64,000 nucleotides of DNA from Branchiostoma floridae. Lineage: Eukaryota > Chordata > Leptocardii > Amphioxiformes > Branchiostomatidae. Within the stretch, counting starts at the first letter, position 1; each line of letters begins with the position of its first letter. Shown one piece after another: positions 12,325-25,300 of this stretch. The position numbers and the translations under genes were made by a program. A model generated the notes under the pieces. It was not told the DNA's origin. It searched no databases and saw only the letters and a list, made by a program, of their open reading frames with translations. The stretch covers positions 2,097,644-2,161,643 of the forward strand of contig NC_049989.1 in NCBI RefSeq assembly GCF_000003815.2, in the 5' to 3' direction.

Positions 12325-12550
12325 GTAGCCTCCACCAGGCTCCCGAGGTCGCTGGAAAAGCAGTAGAAATATGTCAAAAAGATTGAAAACACGATAGAGG
12401 AGTTGGTTGGCAGAGGAGTAGGTCGCAAAAAAACTGTAGGTCGCAAACTGTACTCTTCGGCCAACCGACTCCTCTGGTGTGTTTCTGTCTATTTGGCCAA
12501 TTTCTACTACTAGTATTTTCCCAGCGACGTTGGGAGCCTGGTAGAGGCTA
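12325..12550. mobile_element. family D hAT-like element
   Basis: Terminal inverted repeats TAGCCTCCACCAGGCTCCC and GGGAGCCTGGTAGAGGCTA enclose about 190 bp, including TAGAAATATGTC and its inner complement CAATTTCTACTA. GACGGGCC (12317-12324) and GACGAGCC (12551-12558) are a probable 8-bp target duplication with one change. Confidence 0.8.
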
Positions 12551-12558
12551 GACGAGCC

Positions 12559-14288
12559 AGGCCACTGACCCTGATGTTTGCGTGTGTGTAGAGGAAACAT
12601 GCCACCGTGCCTGCAGTCCTGGCGCTGTCAGTACGGCACTGGTTCTTCTCTCAAGCCCACAGGACTGACACCTGTAAAAGAACCGATTCATCTAGGTCCA
12701 GAGTAATTTCCTAGAGGAGAGGCCGGGCTTGCGTTTTTTGTGTGTTTTGTACGTTTTTTTTTCTTGAATGTTTGAGCGCTTTTATAGATACCAAGTCAGA
12801 GTAAATATATTTAAAAATTGAAGCCTTTGAAAGTTTCATGTTCCATCAGATGTGCCAGTCCTTAAGAAACTGTTAAACAAAACGTACAAAAAAAGCGTAC
12901 AAAACGCCAACAAACACCTAATACAATGTAACAAGACCGACTGCTTCATCTACAGTCTAGAGGGTGTCTGATAGTAGAGGGCGCTGATAAACACCAGAGA
13001 GATGTGCCAAATACAAATTACATGTAGGTTAATAATACAAATGAAAATCAGTCAACATTTTTAACACGAAGCAGTTGAACATCTGAATATTCAATGGCAT
13101 GGAATAGCCCTTTTTATTTTGTGGATTCAAAATAAAGGAAGGAATGATACTTGTAGCATTTGTCGAAAGCAATCCACATCAAGAAAAGGAAAGAAAGACG
13201 GTCTTTCAAAGACCTAAAGGAAAACAAAACGAAGAGAGTAACTCAGTAAGGAAAGAAAGAGAGCGTCAAATATTGGTCAAACTGAAATCGTTGAGTCAAC
13301 GGTTACAACAGACAGCGATTAATTGAAACACATATTTGCAATGTCGGATGGTACCACATATGTCATTTTCTCATCAGCGAATGAAATTATCCTGCTAGCT
13401 TTATGATATTTGACGAGCCCTTGGACGGGAACCACTGAATGATGTGAATTTGCCCATCTGAGAAAAGAGGGGTCGCAGCAAACCGCTAAAATGTTGTTGG
13501 GTCTAATTGTGTCGGGAGTTAATGAGGGGCGCGTCCAATCTGCCCCATCTTTTACGGTGCCGTGTTTATGTACAGGGTAACTACATCACACTTCCGGCGA
13601 GAATTAGGCTGTAGTCTGGAAATACGGCCTTTGCGTGGGTGGTGAATAAAAGAAATTTGTCTACAAGGCAAGTTCAACTTTAGTGTAAATTGTGATGGCT
13701 TCATTGTTTCAGAAACTCGTGTAGCTTGTTTTCAACACAGTTTACCAACACCAGAGATATGAAGTTTTGACACAAGCGAATGATGCATGCTAATAGAATA
13801 GGCTGGCTGTACATTTTGATCTCGGGAATATAACTTTGGGACCAAAATCATATATAATGGACCTTTGAAAGCACAAAGGAGGCTTAAAACGATGGCCGCT
13901 GAGAAAGTAACATGTCAGAAAAACTGGTACCAACTTGGCATTGCCTATGGCGACTTCAGCCACATTGTAAATTTATGATTGTTAGCCTCGACGCCAGCCG
14001 GTTCAAGGTTACGTTCTCTCTTATAGTGACGCAGAATACGCACACCCACCAAACCGACTGACACCCAGGCTACAGAGGCACACGCGTTCGTGAGAAGACG
14101 CTATTTGTGGAGACAGATAGACACAACCGCCACATCTCATAAAAACGGACAGTTCTTGGAAGGTCGCCTTCTGGTGATGACGAAGCAGCTTCCATGTCAA
14201 CGCGAGAGTTTACTACTTACGTTGACGCTGTGCAACCTGTTGCCATGACAACCATCAACAACTAGGAGCAAAGGGGTCGGACTGAGGA
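12559..14288. other. no recognisable feature
   Basis: Non-repetitive intergenic sequence with no supported exon. Confidence 0.4.
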
Positions 14289-14464
14289 CTATCCAAGCAG
14301 AAATTATATTTTGACGTATTTTTTACGCATTTTTGTCGGGCCTTCTATTTCGTCAGGTTTTCATTTTGTCCGCCAGCAAAAACAAAACCTGTCAAAAAAA
14401 GGCCCAACAAAAACGAGTAAAACGACGCCAAGAACAAGCCGAAGCCTAACATCTGCTTGGAGAG
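14289..14464. mobile_element. family A element, diverged
   Basis: Left end TATCCAAGCAG and right end CATCTGCTTGGAGAG enclose inner inverted segments (TGTCGGGCCTT against AAGGCCCAACA). Confidence 0.75.
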
Positions 14465-14498
14465 TGGGCCGTGGAGCGTAGTACTAGTAGGGTGACCA

Positions 14499-14588
14499 TT
14501 CTTAAAGCAGAGGTTGGGTCACGAAGGGGGGCGAGTCGGTAAAAATCCTGACCACTGCTACGTCCGCGACCCATCCTCTGCTTGGAGA
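14499..14588. mobile_element. short family A-like foldback
   Basis: AAAGCAGAGGTTGGGTC and GACCCATCCTCTGCTTGG are inverted around about 50 bp, a minimal derivative next to the previous copy. Confidence 0.6.
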
Positions 14589-15324
14589 ATAGTATGACAT
14601 CATACGAGGAGTAAATGCCTAAGAGATGATATGTTTATGGCAAGGTGTGACATACACAAGTCGTTTGTTATCCCACTGCACTGTAAGCCATAAAATTTGA
14701 TACATAGGAATTATGGTACACCAATCAGTAACATCACTCTACTTAGCCCCTGTCGCGTTGTTAAAACGCACATGAATGTTTATACCGTAGAACCAATAGT
14801 GTAAATGACGCGCTAGACTCAATATATTGAGTTATTCATATCTATAGATTTTCATATATGATTATGTCAGTTTATATCAATGAGCTTTTAAAAGTTGGTT
14901 TATATGTACTGTAATTAGTTGTTAAATACCTCACGAAAGTCGCTGTACTTTTCTTGTGTCAATAAAGATTTCATGAAGTTTCTCCCAGCATAAGGTCTGG
15001 TGACTTTCTTATTTTGACATGGGATGAAGTGTGATTGTATTGCTGTCCTGTCCTGTCGTGTAAAACTCGTGTGTTCACCGTGCATCAGATTTACGACCCC
15101 TTCCTGTATATAATGTGACGTGCTTGTTTTAACACAAAGGGACACAATAAAAGTCTTCCCGCGGTATTTTGTCAACACAGTGAAGGCACTTCCGCACGCC
15201 ATCTATACAATCCGGCTACCGAGGCTGCTGAGTTTTCTAAATATTGGCGATAGTAAAGGGGGACTTCTTTTGCAAGGGCTGCCAGACTCATCTGCTTGCT
15301 GAAGAAAGAAATAGAAATTGCCCA
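14589..15324. other. no recognisable feature
   Basis: AT-rich intergenic DNA with no supported exon. Confidence 0.4.
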
Positions 15325-15434
15325 AGTAGAGTGGAGTAGAGTAGAGTAGAGTAGAGTAGAGTAGAGTAGAGTAGAAATTGAATATGTAATTGTGAGTAGA
15401 GTAGAGTAGAGTAGAGTAGAGTAGAGTAGAGTAG
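15325..15434. repeat. GTAGA pentanucleotide microsatellite, two blocks
   Basis: Nearly perfect GTAGA runs at 15325-15374 and 15394-15434 are separated by 19 bases. On the reverse strand they read as long open frames of repeated STLLY, an artefact of a five-base unit without stops in two frames. Confidence 0.95.
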
Positions 15435-17640
15435 TGCACAGTAGAGTCTTCTTTGAAAAGTTTGTTAGTGAACTATACAGCAAGGTCTTCAGTTTCTGAC
15501 GTCCTTGCATTTTGCAAAAATACCTCACCCATTCTTCATCTAATTTTTATCAAGGGCGCCTTTGATCTTATAAAACTTTAGTTAGTATATGACACTATTT
15601 AAGCCATATATATTTGGTCCGTATCAAATCATACCTGTTCTTGTAACTGGCACAAATTCGTTCCTACTTTGTTTAGCTCAAATCGGCCTGCAGGCCGCTT
15701 TTCATTGAAGTCATGAGGGAAGAGGCAAGGGTCAAAGTACTAGTATATAACAGAGATACAGTTTACATCACAAGTCCTAATGAGTCTTATAAGATTACAT
15801 ACACAATTTTACATACATGGTACAAAATACATAATTGTGACAGCTGATATATGATTCGAGTCCGTTCTATTCCCACCATTCCAAATCTTTTAGAAATGTT
15901 TCGTTTGGGGAGAGTTTATCTTTGTCTTGTCTTGAAAATTGAAACCCCTAATTTTTGTATGCGAATCACCCCAGGGGAGGATCATTGTTGATGTTAGACA
16001 ACGCCCCCTGTTTATCTGTCAGACATGACACCATTATAAACCGTTTATCCCCCCGTGGAGGGGGGAGGGGGTGTCAACAAGCTAGCGTCCCAACTTTCAC
16101 ACGAGTGTGATAACCAACCCACCCGCTGCTAAGACTTTTCAGGCGTGTTAACTGCCACAGATCTTTATCACCCCGGCGTAAAAAAAACGATAATTCAATA
16201 AAGCTATTATCACATAGATGCTAAAAGGGGGCCTATTGTGCGTTCATAAAGTACTGGTTTCTGGGCGCTAATGTTATTCAGGAATGTTTGCGGCACAGAC
16301 AAGTGTAAAACTAACAGATGTTTTGTTGGAGGCGTGGGGACAGGTTGCTGTGAATCGACGAAGCCCAGACGTTTCTTTCATTCACAAAACATCGCGTCTG
16401 TACAGGGTGTAGTTTATAGCTGTGTCTGGGACGTGTAATCTTTACACCTGGGACGACGCCTAATCTTCGCAAAACAAACAGATATTTAAACTTAGATTTA
16501 CACGTACTGTAGACTACACAATCTTACATTTGAGTTTTTACTTGTCATTTCATCACTCGAGGAAAAGAGGGTGACCGAGAAAAGTAATACATGTAGACAT
16601 CGAGAAACAAGACTCTTGTTGCGATGTTTGGTATCACGCGTCCATGACGGTTAGACATCCAGGTAATGAGATAAAAAAAATTTACAAACTGACAGACGCT
16701 GCAGATAACATCCACTATATGTCGTCAGTGATTGTCAAGTAATGGTTTACAGTAATATGGAACAATACAAGATTTTAGTCGGACAACACACTTTGACCCA
16801 GTAAGGTGTCCTCTTCGTGTATGTTTTGTGTTAGTCGTTTATGTGCGGGTTATAAAGTTCCCTTTTGTTGGGCCATAATGTAGAATTCCTATCCATACAA
16901 TACAAGTCATTTGTCCAATTCTTTGCCACTATAAGTCTGTTCTTTCTCTGGGGTAACTAAATGGGTTTTATGATCCGGAAATTTACAGCGCGACTTGCAC
17001 ATGCCAGGGGAGAGACATGGGTCTGGTTCTCGCTTTTATGTTATTGTTTCAAAACTTACTAATGAACTGCAAACCACACCCTATCCTCTCAGCTTTACCA
17101 AGGAGGTTAAAATAGGCCTTGGCTTTACCATGAAAACAGTCGATTTAGAATGATTTTCATGGATGAATTAAAGTGCTGTGGGTGAAACTCGTAGCTACAT
17201 GGTTGACGATTGGAGTTGACCATGTAGTAACTGAGAACACGTTTTGCTGACAGACTTATCTCACTGTACATATTTTTCATATATCTAGAGTGACGTTGTA
17301 AGAAGAGAGCACACAGTAGGAGACAAGTCGGGGAGTCTGCGAAAGTTTTTTGATTGGAGAATCCAGCATGTTGGCCCTGCGTTGTACAGTTCATGGAGAC
17401 GGTGGCAGTTCCCAAGTCAACTCCCAATTTGCTCTGATTCCCTGCGATACTTCCTGGCGTCTCTCTGATCCTGGCGTCTAAAAACACGGGTCGATCGCCG
17501 CCGTGCAAAGTCCGACCACCAGAAAGCCGCTAAATCTCTGTGCAAAGTTTATGCCGCTAATAAATATTGCACGAAAAAAACAGAACTACCTTTCCTCCCT
17601 CCTCAAAAGGTATCAAATGGGCTGAAATTCAGCGTTACTT
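15435..17640. other. no recognisable feature
   Basis: Intergenic. A GGGGGATAAAC / GTTTATCCCCC-type stretch occurs near 16040-16065 and a reverse frame of 127 codons at 17125-17508, which I do not recognise. Confidence 0.4.
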
Positions 17641-17833
17641 TACTCTCCAAGCAGAGGTTAGGTTCCGACTTGTTTGGACGTATTTTATGTGTGTCTGGCT
17701 AATCTTATGATACGATCTTATGCCACCGCAAGATCTGCTTGGAGATTAGTTTTGGGCAGGAATTCTGTTTTGTCAGACAAAACGCATGAAAAGATGTCAA
17801 AAATAAGCCGGAGCATAACCTCTGCTTGGAGAG
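17641..17833. mobile_element. family A element carrying a family B fragment
   Basis: Ends CTCTCCAAGCAGAGGTTAGG and ACCTCTGCTTGGAGAG. A family B right half (TCTTATGCCACCGCAAGATC to GGAGATTA) sits inside at about 17702-17752. CAGCGTTACTT (17630-17640) and CAGCGTTTCTT (17834-17844) flank it as an 11-bp direct repeat with one mismatch. Confidence 0.8.
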
Positions 17834-17979
17834 CAGCGTTTCTTCACATCCCCTACCCTCCCCTTTCCTACACATTTTCTCCGCTGCGACACACAGGTAA
17901 TTTTGAGTCTGACACGGTAGATTTTTCACCTCCCTGAAATGATTTCCTGTATTTTTCATAGCATAAGTGAAAACCTTTG

Positions 17980-20900
17980 GCTTTAGGTGGGGCACGTCTG
18001 GTTGCAGACTCTGCCAGCGCCAGTCTTTTGTGGCGCGAAAAGAAGAAGAGAAGAAAAAAAGTCGTCTGATTCTCGCAAATCATCCCCAGACACGGCTCCG
18101 TGAAAGATTGCCGCTTTCAAACGCGCAGGGCGTAATAGCGGATTTTCAAGGCTTCCATATGACCATGTCAGTGACAGTGATCGCGCGTAATTACCTCCAG
18201 TCTTTCCCACCCATGATTACCGTCCCCCGTCTCTTTAGCGCTTGGGGAAAATGGCGGCATCGTTTACCCATGGGTCAGAAACGCCAGACGACAAATCAGC
18301 ACCCACGTTTCTTGATACCATCCGGTGTATGAGCGTGCGTCTAGTAAGTTTTTTAATTTCGTATATTACGGCGTCTGATATCGCGGACTAATGAATGCTT
18401 TTCCTTCATTTCGCACACACGCCTTCCCAGACGAAGGGAGACTCCTTTCGAGGGGCACAGAGGAAAAACTGTTGTCACTGATAAATGTTGTCATCGCCAC
18501 CGTCGTCTCACAAGAAGTTTGCGGCTTCCGCGATACCCGCACTAGACGCGATCCTCCGCTATCGATCAATTTGGCGAACGTTGTCAGGGAAGTCTTACAC
18601 TCGGGGTTGACGCCTATGAAAAATGTAGGCGAACTGTCTACGAGCCATCAGCCTCACGGGTATAGCCAGACACGCAGAACCCAGGCCGTATCAGGCAGAG
18701 AAAAAAAGTATTAATTAAAGTATCACAAACAAAATTAATCGTAAGGGCAAGACGGTGGACTGGCGCGATACTAATATTGCGGATGACTGAACTTGTTACC
18801 TCACAGAACTTCACAAGTCTTTCAAACAACAAACTTTTTGCGTTCTTCCTGTACTGTATTAAAAAGAACTTCAAATGATAGACACATGTTAGTTTCTCGT
18901 CCCTCAACAGAGGCAAATTGAGAGTTGGAAAGTAAACAGTTTATATTATAGCCCAGCTTTATTTCAAAACTGTAGAATTTAGCGAAAGGTAGTTTTAATG
19001 GTGAGGTAGGGGCATTGCTCTATGGAGTATGGTATAACAGTTACGTACCGAGGACTTGGTTATACATACTTCGATGATTAGTGAGCAAGTTTCGGGCGAT
19101 GTTGGCACCTTTAGTCGGTCTGTAAGTAAACTGTACCGTAAACAGTTTATGTTTCAAGGAAACCCCTTCGCGATTCGACATTTCTATAATATTTCTGTAT
19201 CCTTTTTGAAGAAATGTGGGTTTGTAGGTAAAGTGGAACAGTTATGTCGTGTTTCAAGTACATCCATTCGCCATTTCACATCTGTGAGGAAGTTTTCGCA
19301 AAAGTTGTGTCATCAGTAGAAGAAATGCGTGTTCTGAAGTAAACAGAGTTAACGTTTCCGTTTCAACCTGTTAGTTTATAAAGCGTTGGTGTGAGATACA
19401 CCACCTCTAACGTTATCTATGGGGGGGGGGGTATAATGACCGGACGTCCCGTGGACAGGGAGGTTTGTATCGTTCCCTACAATGGAAATGAAAACTGTGT
19501 CAAGGACTGGGGTGCCGCCAAAGCCAGCCCTGCAGGCGACGTTTTGAGGTCAGGCCGAAGCTTTAAAGCCTAGAAGAAATGTAGCAGAACCCCCAGCAGC
19601 AGCCAGGCCGGGTATCCGGCCCGGAATCAGACAAAAATAAAACCCAGGCTGCTTGGAATAGTTGGAGTCGCGCTGGCGTCGAGGTTCCGCGTGGCGGAGC
19701 AGCGGACCTCACACAGTGCAAACTGTTTACATATAACCGCAAACTTCGCCACTCTACCCGGGGTTAGGTCGCGCCCCGCGCGGCGAGAAACGAAAACATT
19801 TACCCCAACAAGTCCCGCGTGGCACGAGACTCAAGAAAAAAGAAAAGACAGACCAAGAACTTCAGAAGAAGCAACGCGCCAATTTTCGAGGAAAAATTCA
19901 TATTATAAAACGAAACCGCCGCACAAAACGATGAGAGAAGAGGCGATTTTCATACGCCATCGCCGCTGGCTGGGCATTTTCAGCGGAGAGGAAAATGACA
20001 TACAATTCCCATATGCTTCCCCCAAAATTAATCATCCAATATACCGGTGGCGCCATGGCGATTTATCACATGTGCGGTGGTGAACGCGCGACTGAGAGAC
20101 CACAAAGGCCTTTCGCACCTCGGCTGTTTGATCTCGCCTTATTAATTATGTTAACACTTAGGCGAATCCTACAGAACCAACAAGGCTGGCTGGCCGCGGC
20201 CATCTGATTGGTCGTGGGTGGGGCACTTGTGTGAAAACTGTCACTCACCGAGCTAATTATAGGTAATAGCCTGTCTCTCAAACAAACACCTCGCAGAATG
20301 ATAGCACCCAAAACAATGCGACGGGCACATGAAAAGAGACTCGTCCCTTCTTTGAGGGAAGAAAAATAAAGACGCTATGGGTTCGCGCGCGCTCACTCAG
20401 CATGGCTTCTTCCCGGGGTTTTACGTGACTTCTTCCCCGGCCCGCTTTTTATTTTATTTTTGTGTGAGAATGGAAAGCTTGACACCTTTGCCGTGCAGAG
20501 AGACGCCGGTTCTTTGTAGGCGATCGGAAGGCTAGCGTGTTGGCTTGGGTAACGGAGCCAGAGTGCCAGCTCAATCAGCTAGGCGGTCCCTCTGTTCTGC
20601 GGACCGGGAACATGCATACGCACAGCCGATAGAATCAAAACTGACAAGCCCGTTTGGCTTCATTCATTTTACAAAAGGAAGCTCTACCATCGACAACAAC
20701 ACGTTACGACTTCACATAGCCGTAACAGGCTTATATGTATAATTTCCGCTCACTTCTTCCTCAGTTTTTATCATTTTTACCCTTCTTTTGCAGTCCGCGA
20801 TGTCTTCCGTCCACGCGTGTTTCGCTGCGCCGTGTCCGCGGTATGCCGGTTCCGTGGCCCGGGCATATTTTGCTGAATGAAAACTGATAGGCGTCGAGGG

Positions 20901-21808
20901 TTATTGTCTCACGTCACACGACTGGCGCCAACTGTACTTATGCATGTGCGTCAGAAAGGAATGCTGGAATAGCTAATCACTTCAGAAGTTCCGCTCTTCA
21001 TTTTCACGCTTCGGACTCGGTCCCGCCTCCAATAAGACACCATAAATATTACAGGGCCAGGCCGAATTATGAGCTTTAATAAAATTTTCCGTGCATTTTG
21101 GATACAGAGAGAGGAGAAAGCGAGCGGACAACAGTTTGTTGGTGCGCCGGTTAGGTAACCACCGCCGACGTGGCTCTGCGGCTAAGAGCGGAGATTTTAT
21201 ACATGAAAAGGCTTTAAATGAGAAAATTAGCGGCGGACAGACTTGTGGGACTTGTCGGGGTGCCTAATTATGGGTTTGGTTTTGGCACCTCGGTGCGCAC
21301 CCCTCTCTATCGGGCGGGGAAAAACACTTACCTAAAGACACCCACACACGCAGTTAGGAATGGATGATTCAGCGAACTGTAGTGTTAGGCGGACGGAAAA
21401 CTTCATTCCCGTGTCTATTGCGCCCATATCCTTTGTTTTTTGGGTAGGAAGTGTGGACAGAGAGAACTGTCCACGGAAAGCGCGCGCGCACCGCTAGGTA
21501 GTAGTACCCCTCTGTGTGTCGTATATATTATATACCTGCCAGCGGCGAAAAAAGGGGACTGGACGGAAATCCGAAGTTTTGAGGCGCGATCGCCGGTTGT
21601 CACAGTGATAGATGAATGATAAAATAGTCTGGAGGTACCAGGGCGCGGCAATAGTCTCCCTCCGAGCCCTCTCATTGGTCCATTCTTAATGATGTTGACA
21701 TTTTCGCACGATTGATACGATAATGTCATAAGCACGTTGTGGGTTCCGACACCTTTTATAGCTCATATATCTTGTAAACTTGTCAAACGCACGCCTCTCT
21801 GGCGAGGG
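17980..21808. other. repeat-poor upstream flank of Tbx2/3
   Basis: No copy of the families common elsewhere in the window falls here, and there is no recognisable gene. The sequence alternates GC-rich blocks (18.0-18.6, 19.5-20.4 and 20.5-21.3 kb) with AT-rich homeodomain-like cores such as CTAATTATAGG near 20254 and CCTAATTATGGG near 21262. A G run lies near 19422-19431. The setting fits promoter-proximal cis-regulatory DNA; this is inference. Confidence 0.5.
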
Positions 21809-21838
21809 GATTGGCTGCAACGCGTAAAATAGCCAATC
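21809..21838. promoter_or_regulatory. paired inverted CCAAT boxes upstream of Tbx2/3
   Basis: GATTGGCT (21809-21816) and AGCCAATC (21831-21838) are exact reverse complements with 14 bases between them, 130-159 bases before the first coding ATG. Such pairs fit NF-Y binding in a proximal promoter. No clear TATA box lies at the usual distance downstream; a TTTTATAG stretch near 21754-21761 lies upstream of the pair. The transcription start cannot be fixed from sequence. Confidence 0.5.
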
Positions 21839-21967
21839 AAGGGGACCGTCTCATTAGTGGCTGGCGGCTAGTCACCCCGGGTCGTTTGCTTGCATGCTGA
21901 CTTGTGCGTCGGACTGGTCATTCACTGAACACAAGCAGTCTGTACGCAGGAGAGAGAGAGAGAGTCG

Positions 21968-22323
21968 ATGTTACACGAACAGATACCAGTGCCGACCATG
22001 GCGTACCACCCGTTCCTGGCGGCCTCCAAGGCGCTGGATTTCCCCATGCCGTCGTTCCTGGCCCAGCCGGGCCTGTTCCCGGGGATGCCGTTGCTGCCCA
22101 GCGGCGCTCACGGGCTGGGCATGCCCAAGCTGAGCGATCCCTCGCCGGGACAAACACCAGCAGACGTCAGCAAGGCACTCGGAGGCGCCGGCTCTGTTCT
22201 CCGCCCGATCCCGCAACAACAGGACGACGACTCCGAGGACCCTCAAGTCGAACTGGAATACAAGGACCTGTGGGATCAATTCCACACGTACGGGACGGAG
22301 ATGGTCATCACCAAGTCCGGAAG
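21968..22323 (+). CDS. Tbx2/3: Tbx2/3 exon 1 (residues 1-119)
   Basis: The exon encodes the N-terminus with MAYHPF, a Pro/Leu-rich stretch, an acidic [15 protein letters not shown] run, and the beginning of the T-box to KSGR. It ends at AG before the donor GTAGGC, so Arg119 is split 2+1 with exon 2. Without splicing the frame stops at 22325-22327, which supports this donor. Intron 1 (22324-22920, 597 nt) ends in a pyrimidine-rich tract and TTTTAG; I see nothing else in it. Confidence 0.93.
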
Positions 22324-25300
22324 GTAGGCAGGCGGGCGATCAGTCCTGGGTCTATCGGGGTCCCACGGCAGGCGTGCCGAGGCGCGTCGTCTGCAGCCCC
22401 GCTGGTTGTTGGGTCGATGAACGCCCATAAACCGGCATTACACTAGGCAGGGTCTGTAGGTCTAACGAGCTAGCTGGTGCGGGCTGCTGCACAGTTTCCC
22501 CTTGTGCGTCGCCCAGAGCAAGTCTGGCGACAAACCGCTTCAGTAATTTGTCCCAGGGATTTCTCCCGTCTCGACCATGCTAGGTGTAACTGTTTGGTGT
22601 TTTACTACTGTGAATTATGCCGTGTTCGCCTGCACAGTGTTTCAATGAACGAGCGCTATGTGTGACTCGATCGATTGATGTCGGGCTTTTTAGGCTAAAA
22701 CCGTGCGCCTTCGAGGTGTCTGGAATTACCTGGTAGAAATCTTCCTCACCCCGAAACTGTGAAAAACCTGTAATAAATCTCTAATTCTTGTAATTCCCAA
22801 CGGTTTGTCTTACGTCCACCTGTCTCTAGAATGTTTAAATCTCTCACGAAAACTTGTACTTAACTGCATGCCCTTCACAAACTAACTCAAACACATTTTC
22901 TCTCTCTCCCTGTGTTTTAGACGGATGTTTCCGAGCTTTAAAGTGAAGGTATCTGGACTAGACAAGCGAGCCAAGTACATCTTCCTCATGGACATCGTGG
23001 CAGCTGACGACTGTCGCTACAAGTTTCACAACTCGCGCTGGATGGTGGCCGGGAAGGCCGACCCGGAGATGCCCAAACGCATGTACATCCACCCCGACTC
23101 CCCGGCCACAGGAGAGCACTGGATGTCCAAAACCGTGTCCTTTCACAAGCTCAAACTCACCAACAACATCTCGGACAAACACGGTTTTGTAAGTCTCCCT
23201 CAAGTCAGTGTCTTTCCCAGATGTTCTTGTCCCATTTTGTGAAATTTTGACATTTTCGTTTTCCCGGATTTCTTTTACTTTCGTGCGTTTGTATATCTAT
23301 AATATAGATATAGATATATATAGACTATGTATTACTGTGTGTATGTGGGAAAGAAGGAAACAGCAGTGGTCTGAGCGCTCAAAGCTTCTGTTTCGTATCA
23401 AAAGATATAAAACCATCAGAAGTAATTCCATTCAATGACTCATTTTTCTTTCCAACTGGCAAACATTTTTACGAGTTATGTTCCGTCTGCCAAGTGTCAA
23501 GAAGAAATCCACTTCCAGGTTTGTTCCAAGAAATTGGTGAAATTGATCATTATTGGAACACACAATGGCGCGCACGCCTCTGTTATAGCTTTGTTGAGTT
23601 ATCTTTTTCCATTGTGGTGCAAATTTTCTCCTCAAACAGCGGCAGCCCGTGTAGGTTTCACTCGGTTTATCTTTTGGCTCTTCTCGAAACGCGAGAGCCC
23701 CCCGACCCGCCAGACCGAGCTGTTTTCTTTACATTCCCCGCCTACATTTCAGGCTCGTGTGCTTGTTAATTGTCTTCGCAAGAGCTTATTGGCGCCAGTG
23801 TCTCTGACTCCTTGCCTCCATTTATATTGTTTTTCTCTCGCCCACCTCTCAGACAATTCTCAATTCGATGCATAAATACCAACCACGGTTCCACATCGTG
23901 AAGACCAACGACATCATGAAGCTTCCCTACTGTCACTTCCGCACCTATGTCTTCAGGGAAACGGCGTTTATTGCAGTCACAGCCTACCAGAACGAAAAGG
24001 TACGTTATTTTCCAAGTATTTTACTTCCCAGGCACCGCCACTACCAGCCCAGGCGTTATCGTCCCGACCAAAATTAATAATGTACCGTCGCGACTGCGAA
24101 AAGTAAAGCCTTGTTTTTCACGGGTCTTTGCGGCAAGTCAAATTAAGGAGACGGATAAGAAGTGGGGAAAAGCATAACAAGCAATCCGGAGGGCCTACTG
24201 TGATATTTTCTTTGTCGGCAGCTTGTTTTGCCGAACACCCAACGCTGGCACAATGTGGCACGCTTGTATTACTCGATGTCATGCGCGTTATTAGATTATG
24301 ATATTTCGTCTGGCGCTTGCTGGCAGACAAAATGAATAGGACGGGGTGTTGTAGTCGGTGGTGCTCGTTATCTCGCCTAACGGGACAGGATGCCTCGCGA
24401 GGTCCTCCTCCAGGGTCGCTGTCAGTTCTCCTTGCGCAGCCAACCAATTTGTGCGCGAAATTGAAGAAAATGTTGCTTATTTGGCGGCTCCCGGTCGAGA
24501 AAGATGGAAAACGACACCACCTTAGATGCCTTTTGTCGCTCGCCTGGCTCAAAGCGTGTTTTTGAACTTGGCTGGCCGCATTGTTGTCGACGTCATATTT
24601 AAAAACAACAAAGTGTGCTAAACAGTCGTGTTCTACCCCACAATAAGCAAGCTACATAATAGGAGATGCATGTTTTCTTTGTGCCCGCGCGGCCTTTGTT
24701 ACTTGCTAACGAGGTGTCTGGGACGTTTCAATGTCATTATTCCATTGTTCCTTGTGCATCTACCGATGTCTCTGTGAGCTTGTTTAGGCTCACGGACAGA
24801 ATCATGTCGCCGTGCTCATCAGCTATGGAAATATAATCCCCTTTAGAATCCTATTAAAAGTATTTCATAATGGGGAGCGCTGAAAGGTGGTAGCCAACAC
24901 ACTAACAGCTGGTCTTGACAGTGGTGCAATAGCGGATAACAAGATGTTTTTGCTGTTGGAGTCAAAAGTACAGTACAAAAACGACAACGCGCATTGTTCC
25001 CTAAATACTTAAATCACACGTGTTGTTCATACAAGCAGCTGTTCGATACATGCGGAAAGTTACAGGGAAGAAATTGTTATCAGTGTTTCAAAATGATGCA
25101 GGCGGATTCGGCGAAGCGATGTGAGGATGGCAAGTTTTACGACAACACGCGCTGTTGTTCGTGTAGGGGGAATTGAAAATTGTCACGAATAAAAAGCGCA
25201 CAGATTGTTAATTTTTACGGTGGTACGTGTGAAAGAAAAGAAACGCGCATGTCAGCATGCTTTTGTTGTTGCCCTGTGTAAGGGTCGTGTGTCCTGTGGA

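Noticed and set aside
15172-15528. Repetitive STLLY protein on the reverse strand
   Set aside because: Translation of a GTAGA microsatellite.
23189-23852. Equivalent of the vertebrate TBX3 alternative exon 2a
   Set aside because: The intron sits at the right position, but I see no in-frame exon with similar residues and splice sites.
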